From: Burkholderiales bacterium
GTDB lineage: Bacteria; Pseudomonadota; Gammaproteobacteria; Burkholderiales; SG8-39
Direction: 5' to 3'
Assembly: GCA_025929745.1 (NCBI GenBank)
Contig: JAICPQ010000138.1
Coordinates: 1-7,395, forward strand
Length of the DNA stretch: 7,395 bases
Made by a program: the position numbers and the translations under genes. The notes below the pieces were generated by a model, which saw nothing but the letters and a program-made list of their open reading frames with translations, made no database searches and was not told where the DNA came from. Shown one piece after another: positions 1-6,710 of the stretch (position 1 is the first letter of the stretch; each line of letters opens with the position of its first letter).

Positions 1-1233
1 CATCTTCAACTTCGTCTTCTCGACCCCGGGAACGGCGGAGAGAAGCGGCCAGCCGGTCTCGGTCTGCCAGTAGTGGTCGATTACCGGACGACCGAGCGCT
101 TCGGAGATCCACACATGCGTCGGCTCGTCCAGCGGCTCGCCCGCGAGAAAAAGATGCTTGAGCGAAGACACGTCGTACTTCTTGAGATACGCCGGATCCT
201 GCTTCTTCAGCACGCGGATCGCGGTCGGCGCCGAGAACATGACGGCGACCTTGTAGTCCTGCACGATTTTCCACCACACGCCGGCGTCCGGGCGTATGGG
301 CACGCCTTCGTAGAGGATGGTGGTCATCCCGGCGATGAGCGGCCCGTAGATGATGTACGAGTGGCCCACGACCCAGCCAATGTCGGAGGTCGTGAACATG
401 GTCTCGCCCGCTTCGCCGCAGAAAATGCGCTTCATCGAAGAAGCGAGCGCCACCGCGTAGCCGCCGACGTCGCGCTGCACGCCTTTCGGCCGCCCCGTGG
501 TGCCGGAGGTGTAGAGGATGTACGAAGGCGCGTTCGATTCGAGCCACGCGCAGGGCGCCTGCGCGTTCGCGAACTTATTCGCGAGCGACGCCCATTCCAC
601 GTCACGCCCGGCCGTTAGCGGGAGATTGGGGTCCAGCCCGCGCCGGAAAAGGAGCACGTGCCTCGGCGGATGCTTGGCGAGCTTGAGCGATTCGTCGACG
701 AGCGACTTGTAGAGCACTGCCTTGCCCATGCGGCTGCCACCGTCGGCCGTGATCATGAGCGCGGGCTTTGCGTCGTCGATGCGCGCCGCGAGGCTCGCGG
801 CGGCAAAGCCGCCGAAAACGACCGAGTGGATGGCGCCGAGCCGCGCGCAGGCGAGGATCGCGAATACCGCCTCGGGAATCATCGGCATGTAGATGATGAC
901 GCGGTCGCCCTGCTTTACGCCGAGCGACTGCATCATCGCCGCCGTGCGGTTCACCTCTGCGTGGAGCTCGCGATAGGTAAAGGCCTGCGTCTTGTCGACT
1001 TCGGTGGAGATCCAGACGAGCGCCTTCTGCTCGCCGCGCGCGGCGACGTGGCGGTCCACCGCGTTGTAGCAAAGGTTTGTCTCGCCCCCGACGAACCACT
1101 TGGCGAAGGGCGGGCGCGAAAAGTCGAGCACCCGCGCAAACGGCTTTCGCCAATGGACGAGCTTCGCTTCCTCGCCCCAGAAACGTTCGCGGTCCTCGAG
1201 CGAACGCCGGTGAAAATCGCGGTTGGTGGCCAC
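1..1233 (-). CDS. prpE: Propionyl-CoA synthetase, N-terminal 411 residues (3' end outside window)
   Basis: AMP-forming acyl-CoA synthetase that activates propionate to propionyl-CoA via propionyl-AMP in the cytoplasm. Seen: an N-terminal ACS-type segment (FHRRSLEDRERFWGEEA, residues 7-23), the ATP-binding loop YTSGTTGRPKG (241-251), SDIGWVVGHSY (283-293), AGEPLDE (364-370) and the adenylate-binding HYWQTETGWP (387-396). The stretch GVQRDVGGYAVA after the loop matches my recollection of PrpE. Acetyl-CoA synthetases have a VLHTTGG-type sequence there, so PrpE is preferred over Acs. About 628 residues are usual, so roughly a third is missing at the window edge, including the C-terminal domain with the lysine that is acetylated in this family. 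The GTG start at 1231-1233 is chosen because an in-frame TAG lies four codons upstream and it gives the same N-terminal length as E. coli PrpE. No strong Shine-Dalgarno is seen. The gene starts 17 nt after the response regulator stop, implying co-transcription. Substrate preference is inferred from family resemblance. Confidence 0.9.
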   Translation of the reverse strand, partial: MATNRDFHRRSLEDRERFWGEEAKLVHWRKPFARVLDFSRPPFAKWFVGGETNLCYNAVDRHVAARGEQKALVWISTEVDKTQAFTYRELHAEVNRTAAMMQSLGVKQGDRVIIYMPMIPEAVFAILACARLGAIHSVVFGGFAAASLAARIDDAKPALMITADGGSRMGKAVLYKSLVDESLKLAKHPPRHVLLFRRGLDPNLPLTAGRDVEWASLANKFANAQAPCAWLESNAPSYILYTSGTTGRPKGVQRDVGGYAVALASSMKRIFCGEAGETMFTTSDIGWVVGHSYIIYGPLIAGMTTILYEGVPIRPDAGVWWKIVQDYKVAVMFSAPTAIRVLKKQDPAYLKKYDVSSLKHLFLAGEPLDEPTHVWISEALGRPVIDHYWQTETGWPLLSAVPGVEKTKLKM

Positions 1234-1250
1234 CTGCCGCCGATTCTAGA

Positions 1251-2285
1251 CTAGCGGCGTCGTGCTTGGGCGCTCGCCGCGATCTTGGTCAGGCGCCGCG
1301 CGAACTGCTCGGCGGCATCGCCAAGCCGGCTCGTATCGACGCTTTCGAGCATGCGCACGAGCCGCTCGAGCTCCGCCGGTAGATGGGTGGCTTTCGGCTT
1401 CGGCGGCGCCGCAGGCGGGCTCAGGCTCAACCGTTGCAGCGCAAGGCGAACCAGCTCCTCGACGGAGCTTGCCGGATCGGCGCCGGCCGACGAGAGGCCG
1501 TGGCTTGCGGAGAATGTGAGTGTCTTGTCGTGGTAGCGCACTTTCGCTTCCGCCAATTCGCGGCGCAAGCGCTGCGCCACCACGAGCATCTGCGCGCCCG
1601 AGGTACCCGGCGACACCACGACGAAGGTGGCGGGCGCGATACGGGCCACCGAATCTTCCGTGCGCACTTTATCCATGATGAGCTTCGCCACCCGGGCGAC
1701 AACGACCTCGGCAACCTCCTTGCCGCACGAGCGCGCGATACCCTCGTAGCTTTCGAGCCGTAACGCTGCGACGGAGAGATCGCGTCCGTGGCGCCGCGCA
1801 TGCGCGTAGTGCTTGCGCCCCTCAACGAGGAGATAGTGCGGCGTTAGCGCACCGGTCAGGGGATCATGCGTCGCGCTGCTTTCCGCGCGCACGAGGCGCA
1901 GCACATTGTCCAGGCGCGAGAGCACCTCGGGTGCGTCGGCGGTCTTGGCGATGAAGTCGTTCGCGCCGAGCTCTTTCGCGCGCTGTTTGTTCTCGGCCTC
2001 GTCGTGTCCGGAGATCACGACGACCGGAAGCGCCTTGATGCGCGCATCCTCGGAGCCGCGGATGCGGGCGAGAAGGCTGAAGCCGTCGAGCTGCGGCATT
2101 TCGAGGTCCGTGAACACCATGACGAGCGACGGGTCGGTCTCGACTGCTTGCCACGCGGCCTCGCCGTCGGCCTCCTCGCGCACGCCGAACGAGCGCTTCA
2201 GGATGGCAGCGAAGGTCGTGCGGACGAACTTGGAATCGTCGACCACCAGCACGCGCTTCTGCGGCGAGTCGGCCGACGATGCCAT
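1251..2285 (-). CDS. Response regulator: REC domain plus degenerate GGDEF domain, probable non-catalytic c-di-GMP effector
   Basis: A 344-residue two-domain protein. The receiver domain (about 11-130) has the acidic pair D16/D17, phosphoacceptor D60 in FTDLEMP, switch serine S92 and conserved K114, so phosphorylation looks intact. From 140 a GGDEF-fold domain opens with the typical DPLTG (141-145), but the signature position reads RIAPATF (215-221): APATF replaces GGDEF. The usual metal-binding aspartates near the domain start are also absent (ALRLESYEGIA, 174-184). Diguanylate cyclase activity is therefore very unlikely. An RxxD motif (R208-D211) sits six residues ahead of the degenerate signature, the spacing of the c-di-GMP inhibitory site in PleD, so ligand binding may persist; this is inference. 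After 285 comes a proline-rich linker (PPAAPPKPK, 290-298) and a charged, probably helical tail (302-344). No DNA-binding domain or partner histidine kinase is visible. The ATG lies 8 nt after the acuI stop with only a weak upstream GAAGAG. It may regulate propionate metabolism post-translationally, but this is unproven. Confidence 0.9.
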   Translation of the reverse strand: MASSADSPQKRVLVVDDSKFVRTTFAAILKRSFGVREEADGEAAWQAVETDPSLVMVFTDLEMPQLDGFSLLARIRGSEDARIKALPVVVISGHDEAENKQRAKELGANDFIAKTADAPEVLSRLDNVLRLVRAESSATHDPLTGALTPHYLLVEGRKHYAHARRHGRDLSVAALRLESYEGIARSCGKEVAEVVVARVAKLIMDKVRTEDSVARIAPATFVVVSPGTSGAQMLVVAQRLRRELAEAKVRYHDKTLTFSASHGLSSAGADPASSVEELVRLALQRLSLSPPAAPPKPKATHLPAELERLVRMLESVDTSRLGDAAEQFARRLTKIAASAQARRR

Positions 2286-2293
2286 TCAAGGGC

Positions 2294-3289
2294 TCACTCT
2301 TCGAGGTCCACCACGACACGGCGCGTGACGCGCGCGTTGATGAAGTCGTCGAACACCGTGGGCAGCTTGCTGAAGGGCACTGTGCGCGCCATTTCCCTCA
2401 GGAGCGGCGGCTTCATGTCCGTGGCGAGCCGGCGCCAAACCGTGTCACGCACGTCGTTCGAGCTTTCGCCCGAATTGATGCCGAGAAGGCGTGCGCCGCG
2501 CAGAATGAACGGCATCACCGTGGTGTTGAGATTCGGGCTTGCCGCGAGCCCGATCGAGGCGATGACGCCGTTGTCCTTCATCGTGCTGCAGATCCACGAC
2601 AGCACGTCGCCGCCCAGGCTATCGACGGCGCCGGCCCAAGTCGACTTGTCGAGCGGCTTGATCTTCTCCAGGTTGAGAGTCTTGCGAAGCAGGATCTCCT
2701 TCGCCCCCAGCTTCTTCAGCCAATCGGCTTCGCTTTCCTTGCCGGTGAGCGCGACCACGTGATAGCCCAGGCGCGCAAGCGAAGCGACGGCGATCGAGCC
2801 GACGCCGCCGGTGGCGCCGTTGACAAGCACCGGCCCGCTCGACGGCTTGAGACCTTCATGCTCCATCCGAACGATGGCGATGCCGGCGGTGTAGCCCGCG
2901 GTGCCGAACGCCATCGCATCCCAGAGCGTCAGGCCTTGCGGAAGCTTGGTGAGCCAGCCGGCCGGCACGCGCGCGTATTGCGCATAGCCGCCGTGGTGTG
3001 AGACGCCAAGGTCGAAGCCGATACCGACGGCGGCATCGCCTTTCTTGAACTTCCCGTTTTCCGAGCTCACGACCGTTCCGGCGAGATCGATGCCGCCGAC
3101 GCAGCTTGCGCGCCGCAGGATCTTCCCCTTGCCGGTGGCCGCGAGCGCGTCCTTGTAGTTCACATCGGAGTACGCGACGCGGATGACCACGTCGCCGGGA
3201 TCGAGGTCGTCGAGCGTCATGTCGACGAATTCGGCGCGAATCTTCTTCTCGGGTGTTTCCGTGAGCTTGTAGGCCTTGAAGGATTCCAT
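2294..3289 (-). CDS. acuI: Acrylyl-CoA reductase-type NADPH oxidoreductase (AcuI/YhdH family)
   Basis: Zinc-independent medium-chain dehydrogenase/reductase, 331 residues, close to the roughly 325 usual for YhdH/AcuI. Family members reduce acryloyl-CoA to propionyl-CoA with NADPH, which detoxifies acryloyl-CoA and completes reductive 3-hydroxypropionate or DMSP-acrylate assimilation. Seen: an N-terminal GroES-like domain with SDVNYKDALAATGKGKI (41-57) and GIDLAGTV (66-73); GTAGYTAG (129-136); the nucleotide-binding loop NGATGGVGS (157-165); WAGAVDSLGG (218-227); and TTVMPFILRGARLLG (256-270). These blocks resemble E. coli YhdH throughout. Only two cysteines (63, 234) are present, so there is no structural zinc cluster. 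The start is secure: GGAG lies 6 nt before the ATG, and the upstream gene stops 3 nt away. Automated pipelines may call it a quinone oxidoreductase. The location two genes before prpE supports a propionyl-CoA role, though the in vivo substrate is inferred. Confidence 0.92.
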   Translation of the reverse strand: MESFKAYKLTETPEKKIRAEFVDMTLDDLDPGDVVIRVAYSDVNYKDALAATGKGKILRRASCVGGIDLAGTVVSSENGKFKKGDAAVGIGFDLGVSHHGGYAQYARVPAGWLTKLPQGLTLWDAMAFGTAGYTAGIAIVRMEHEGLKPSSGPVLVNGATGGVGSIAVASLARLGYHVVALTGKESEADWLKKLGAKEILLRKTLNLEKIKPLDKSTWAGAVDSLGGDVLSWICSTMKDNGVIASIGLAASPNLNTTVMPFILRGARLLGINSGESSNDVRDTVWRRLATDMKPPLLREMARTVPFSKLPTVFDDFINARVTRRVVVDLEE

Positions 3290-3292
3290 TGT

Positions 3293-4243
3293 CTACTCCG
3301 GCTTTATGCCAGCTTCTCTTACGACGCGCGTCCACTTTTCTGTCTCGCGCGCGACGAAAGTTGCGAATTCGGCGGGCGTCATGCGCACTACTTCCGCCCC
3401 CTCGAGGTCGAAGCGCTTGCGCGTCTCCGGGGAATCCAAGATCGCGCTGAGTTCCTTGTTGAGCCGCTCAAGCACCTGCGCCGGCGTACCGGCGGGCGCG
3501 AGGATGCCCCACCAGTTGCTCACCTCGAATCCCGGCAGGCCGGCTTCCGATATGGTCGGCACGTCGGGCACCGCACTCATGCGCTTCGCGCTGCTCACGC
3601 CGAGCGCCTTCAGCTTGCCCGAGCGCACGTGCGGCATCATCTGCACCAGGCTGCCGAGGTTGAAATGCACCTGCCCGCCGATGGTGTCGGTCAGCGCCGG
3701 CCCGCCGCCCTTGTATTGCACGATGACGAAGTTCGTCTTCGACTGCAGGCGAAAAAGCTCGGTCGCCATGTGCTGGAAGCTGCCGATGCCCGCGGCAGCC
3801 GCGTTCAACTCTCCAGGTTTTTGTTGGACGAGATTCAACAAGTCCTGGACCGAGTTCACCGGCGAGTTCGCCGGCACGACGAGGAGCGCGGGGCCGCTTC
3901 CAAGCATCGACACCGGTGCGAAGGACTTCATGATGTCCTGCGGCAGGCGATTGAACGCGATGCTCGTCGGCAGCGCGGTCGAGATGAGGAGCAGCGTGTA
4001 GCCATCGGGCGGCGATTTCGCCGCCTCGTTCGTGCCGATGACGCCGCCCGCGCCGCCGCGGTTGTCGATCACCACACCCTGGCCGAGCTTTTCTGAGAGC
4101 TGCTGGCCCATGGCGCGGCCAACCACGTCGTTCGAGCCGCCGGGTGGGAACGGAATGATGAGCCGGATCGGTTTCGTCGGATAAGCCTGTGCAGCCGCGC
4201 AGGCGCAGAAGACGGCGAGGAGAAGCGCGAGGACGGTTTTCAT
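3293..4243 (-). CDS. Bug/TctC-family tripartite tricarboxylate transporter substrate-binding protein
   Basis: Periplasmic solute-binding protein of 316 residues, the usual family length. Seen: a Sec signal peptide (charged MK start, hydrophobic 4-19, probable cleavage after AQA at 20) and the hallmark mature N-terminus YPTKPIRLIIPFPPGGSNDV (21-40). Also present are NRGGAGGVIGT (61-71), AKSPPDGYTLL (75-85), the ligand-loop region QYKGGGPALTDTIGGQ (176-191) and GFEVSNWWGILAPAGTP (238-254). Bug proteins bind small, usually carboxylated compounds and feed TctA/TctB permeases or act as sensors. The ligand cannot be read from sequence. No tctA or tctB is in the window, so it is an orphan binding protein here, which is common in Burkholderiales. 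Its ATG overlaps the zapE stop as ATGA, suggesting translational coupling. A small carboxylate ligand would suit the propionate/acrylate genes downstream, but that is speculation. Confidence 0.95.
   Translation of the reverse strand: MKTVLALLLAVFCACAAAQAYPTKPIRLIIPFPPGGSNDVVGRAMGQQLSEKLGQGVVIDNRGGAGGVIGTNEAAKSPPDGYTLLLISTALPTSIAFNRLPQDIMKSFAPVSMLGSGPALLVVPANSPVNSVQDLLNLVQQKPGELNAAAAGIGSFQHMATELFRLQSKTNFVIVQYKGGGPALTDTIGGQVHFNLGSLVQMMPHVRSGKLKALGVSSAKRMSAVPDVPTISEAGLPGFEVSNWWGILAPAGTPAQVLERLNKELSAILDSPETRKRFDLEGAEVVRMTPAEFATFVARETEKWTRVVREAGIKPE
3296..3299 (-). promoter_or_regulatory. Ribosome binding site of acuI
   Basis: GGAG on the minus strand, 6 nt upstream of the acuI ATG. It forms most of the last two codons of the Bug-protein gene (Pro-Glu), directly before that gene's TAG, so the site is cleared only as ribosomes terminate there. 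It supports the chosen acuI start. Confidence 0.75.
4240..4243 (-). other. ATGA stop-start overlap, zapE to Bug-protein gene
   Basis: The minus strand reads ATGA: ATG starts the periplasmic binding protein and TGA ends zapE. The classic four-base overlap couples a cytoplasmic division ATPase to a secreted binding protein. No strong GGAG-type site lies at the normal distance. Confidence 0.8.
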
Positions 4244-5325
4244 GGCGTCAATGCTACCCGCCTCACCGGTAGCCGGCGGTACTCGGCCGACTGCATTTCG
4301 TGCAACCGACTCACCGTGCGCTGGAAGTCCGCCGCGTTCTGCCCCTCGGTGAAGAGCTCCTCGGGTGGCGCCTCAGCCGAGAGCACGAGCTTCACGCGCT
4401 CGTCGTAGAGCACATCGACGAGCCAGGTAAAGCGCCGCGCCGCGTCCGACTGGCGCGCCGACATGCGCGGCACGCCGGACACGATGAGCGTGTGAAAGCG
4501 CTTGGCGAGATCGACGTAGTCGGCGTAGGAGCGCGGCCCGCCGCAAAGCGCCTGGAAGTCGAACCACACCACGCCGCCCGCGCGCTTGCGGTAGGGGATG
4601 GTGCGTCCTTCGACATCCAGGGGATGCCATTCCTCCTGCACGTCCTTCAACTCCTCGAAGATCTGCGCGAGCGGCCCTTCCTCGAGGTGATAGACGCGCA
4701 CCTGCTCCATCTTTAGGCGCCGGTAATCCGTGCCGCCGTCGACCGAAACCACATCGAGCCGGCTCTGGATGAGCTCGATCGCCGGAAGGAAGCGTTCGCG
4801 CTGCAGCCCGCCGGGGTAGAGCTGGTCGGGGTGATAGTTCGACGTCATCACGAACTCGACGCTGCGCTCCATCACCTGCTCGAAGAAGCGTCCGAAAATC
4901 ATCGCGTCGGCGATGTCCGAGACGTGGAACTCGTCGAAACAGATGAGGCGGTGGCGCCGGGCGGTGCGCGCCGCCACCTCCGTAATCGGATCCTCGGCGC
5001 CTTTCAGCTCGTCCAGCTCGCGATGGATCTCGCGCATGAAGTGATGGAAGTGCACGCGGCGCTTGCGTGCAAGCGGCACGCACAAGAAAAAGGCGTCCAT
5101 CAGGAAGCTCTTCCCGCGCCCCACCGGGCCCCAGAGATACACGCCCTTCGGAAGCGGCGGCTTGACCAGCAGGCGCTTCAGTGCGCTCGAGCGGCGGCGC
5201 TTATACGCGCTCCAGTCTTCGTACAAGTGTTGCAGGCGCTCGACCGCGCGCCACTGCGAAGGATCCTGAACGAAGCCGCGGCGCTCGAGGTTCTGCCGGT
5301 AGTACGAAACTACGTCCTGGCTCAA
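4240..5325 (-). CDS. zapE: Cell division protein ZapE (AFG1-like ATPase)
   Basis: AFG1/LACE1-family P-loop ATPase of 361 residues; E. coli ZapE has about 375. In E. coli the cytoplasmic protein acts at the Z-ring during late constriction and under stress. Seen: an N-terminal helical segment (YYRQNLERRGFVQDPSQW, 8-25), Walker A GPVGRGKS (66-73) in the family context YLWGPVGRGKSFLMD, HFHHFMREIH (92-101), Walker B LICFDEF (127-133) followed by HVSDIADAM, sensor-1-like MTSNYHPDQLY (160-170), GLQRERFLPAI (173-183), and the C-terminal block VKLVLSAEAPPEELF (311-325) with SRLHEMQSAEY (339-349). The frame stays open upstream to 5823, but that part is a shadow of lpdA. The TTG at 5323-5325 is chosen because it forms a TTGA overlap with the lpdA stop, matches the family N-terminus, and no in-frame ATG or GTG lies near it. 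No Shine-Dalgarno is evident, so reinitiation after lpdA is likely. The lpdA-zapE order is one I recall from betaproteobacteria. Confidence 0.93.
   Translation of the reverse strand: MSQDVVSYYRQNLERRGFVQDPSQWRAVERLQHLYEDWSAYKRRRSSALKRLLVKPPLPKGVYLWGPVGRGKSFLMDAFFLCVPLARKRRVHFHHFMREIHRELDELKGAEDPITEVAARTARRHRLICFDEFHVSDIADAMIFGRFFEQVMERSVEFVMTSNYHPDQLYPGGLQRERFLPAIELIQSRLDVVSVDGGTDYRRLKMEQVRVYHLEEGPLAQIFEELKDVQEEWHPLDVEGRTIPYRKRAGGVVWFDFQALCGGPRSYADYVDLAKRFHTLIVSGVPRMSARQSDAARRFTWLVDVLYDERVKLVLSAEAPPEELFTEGQNAADFQRTVSRLHEMQSAEYRRLPVRRVALTP
5322..5325 (-). other. TTGA stop-start overlap, lpdA to zapE
   Basis: The minus strand reads TTGA: TTG opens zapE and TGA closes lpdA. There is no recognisable ribosome site ahead of it, so zapE translation probably depends on termination-reinitiation from lpdA. 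A weak TTG start would keep ZapE well below the abundant E3 subunit; that consequence is an inference. Confidence 0.7.
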
Positions 5326-6710
5326 ATGTTGAGCGAGCGCTTGTCGACGCCGAGCGCCGCGTCCTTGAGCGCTTCGGCGAGCGACGGATGCGCATGGCAA
5401 ATCATGCCCACGTCTTCGGACGAGGCGCGGAACTCCATGGCGAGCACCGCCTCGGCGATCAGCTCGGCGGCGTACGGCCCCATGATGTGCACGCCGAGGA
5501 TCTCGTCGGTCTTCGCGTGCGCGAGCACCTTCGCCATGCCAGCCGTGTCGCCGAGCGCGCGCGCTCGTGCATTCGCCGAAAAGGGAAATACGCCGGCGCG
5601 GTACTGGACGCCTTCGCTCTTCAGCTGCTGCTCGGTTTTGCCGACCCAGGCGATCTCGGGGTTCGTATAGATCACCCAGGGAATGGTGTTGAAGTCGAGG
5701 TGTGGCTTCTGCCCGGCGATGCGCTCGGCCACCACCACGCCTTCCTCTTCGGCCTTGTGCGCGAGCATCGGCCCGCGCACCACGTCGCCGATCGCCCACA
5801 CGCCGGGCAGGTTGGTGCGGCACTCGTCGTCCACGGCGATGAAGCCGCGCTCATCGAGCGCAAGGCCCACGCCGGCCGCGTTCAGCCCCTCGGTATTGGG
5901 CACGCGCCCAATCGAGACGATGAGCCGATCGAACTCAGCGGTTTTGTCTCCGTACTGAACCGAAACGGTCTTCTTGCGCTCCACCTTGGTGATGTTGACG
6001 CCGAGCTCGATTTTTAGCCCCTGCTTGGCGAAGAGCTTCGCCGCCTCCTTGGCGATCTGCTCATCGGCCGCCCCCAGGAAGGTCGGCAGCGCTTCGAGCA
6101 GCGTCACTTCCGAACCCAGCCGCCGCCAGACGCTCCCCATTTCCAGGCCGATCACTCCCGCACCGATCACGCCGAGACGCCTGGGCACCTCGGGGATGGC
6201 GAGCGCCCCAGTGTTGGAGAGGATGAGCTTTTCATCAAATTCGACGCCCGGCAGCGCACGCGGGCTGGAGCCCGTCGCCACAATCACATTCTTGGCGTTG
6301 AGCACCTCCTCGCCGACCCGGATCTCGTTTGGCGAGGCTCCAAAGCCGCCGCGGCCGTGGAAGAAGTCGATCTTGTTCTTCTTGAAAAGGTAGACGATGC
6401 CGTCGTTGTTCGACTTCACCACCTTGTCCTTGCGCTTCAGCATCTGCGCGAGGTCGAGCTCGAGGCCCTTCACTTTCACGCCGTGCTCGGCGAAGCCGTG
6501 GCCGACGTGCTCGAAGTTCTCCGAGGACTGAAGGAGGGCCTTGGAAGGGATGCAACCGACGTTGGTGCATGTCCCGCCAAGCGCGGGCTTGCCGCCGGCG
6601 CCTTTCCATTCGTCGATGCAGGCGGTGGTGAGCCCGAGCTGCGCGGCGCGGATAGCGGCGATGTAGCCGCCGGGGCCGCCGCCGATCACGACGACGTCAA
6701 AGCTCTTCAT
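5322..6710 (-). CDS. lpdA: Dihydrolipoamide dehydrogenase (E3) of the 2-oxoglutarate dehydrogenase complex
   Basis: FAD-dependent flavoprotein that reoxidises dihydrolipoyl groups on E2 and reduces NAD+. Complete at 462 residues. Seen: the N-terminal FAD-binding VVVIGGGPGGY (6-16), the redox disulfide GGTCTNVGCIPSK with C48 and C53, the second nucleotide-binding loop VIGAGVIGLE (181-190) for NAD, the FAD-contacting WAIGDVV (305-311), and the C-terminal dimerisation domain ending in HAHPSLAE (439-446), where H441 and E446 are the expected catalytic dyad. There is no fused lipoyl domain, unlike many pyruvate-dehydrogenase E3 proteins. The ATG at 6708-6710 is preferred over a TTG three codons upstream, because family members start just before the FAD motif. 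It overlaps the small upstream gene by 14 nt and has no clear ribosome site, so coupling is likely. Association with odhB two genes upstream points to the 2-oxoglutarate complex (odhL), although an E3 may serve other complexes too. Confidence 0.98.
   Translation of the reverse strand: MKSFDVVVIGGGPGGYIAAIRAAQLGLTTACIDEWKGAGGKPALGGTCTNVGCIPSKALLQSSENFEHVGHGFAEHGVKVKGLELDLAQMLKRKDKVVKSNNDGIVYLFKKNKIDFFHGRGGFGASPNEIRVGEEVLNAKNVIVATGSSPRALPGVEFDEKLILSNTGALAIPEVPRRLGVIGAGVIGLEMGSVWRRLGSEVTLLEALPTFLGAADEQIAKEAAKLFAKQGLKIELGVNITKVERKKTVSVQYGDKTAEFDRLIVSIGRVPNTEGLNAAGVGLALDERGFIAVDDECRTNLPGVWAIGDVVRGPMLAHKAEEEGVVVAERIAGQKPHLDFNTIPWVIYTNPEIAWVGKTEQQLKSEGVQYRAGVFPFSANARARALGDTAGMAKVLAHAKTDEILGVHIMGPYAAELIAEAVLAMEFRASSEDVGMICHAHPSLAEALKDAALGVDKRSLNI

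Noticed and set aside
73..618. Plus-strand 181-codon open frame opposite prpE
   Set aside because: Composition is arginine- and histidine-heavy with no motif, and the minus strand carries a continuous PrpE sequence through the region.
602..1153. Minus-strand 183-codon open frame
   Set aside because: It is a frame-shifted shadow of prpE; the true frame contains all the synthetase motifs without interruption.
1246..1254. Two CTAG tetranucleotides within nine bases between the regulator and prpE
   Set aside because: They arise from two stop codons in different frames; the stretch is too short to support an operator or terminator hairpin.
1866..3001. Overlapping plus-strand open frames of 298 and 240 codons opposite the regulator and acuI
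   Set aside because: Arg/Ala/His-rich low-complexity translations typical of shadow frames; they lie opposite motif-bearing genes.
4180..4243. Possible lipoprotein signal in the Bug protein (cysteines 13 and 15)
   Set aside because: The residues before each cysteine do not fit a lipobox; AQA followed by YPTKPI is a standard signal peptidase I site for this family.
4831..5670. Plus-strand open frame of 279 codons opposite zapE and lpdA
   Set aside because: It is antisense to two well-supported genes, its translation shows no recognisable domain, and long antisense frames are expected at this GC content.
5326..5823. N-terminal extension of zapE to an ATG at 5823
   Set aside because: The added 166 residues are an Arg-rich out-of-frame reading of lpdA, and ZapE homologues have no such extension.
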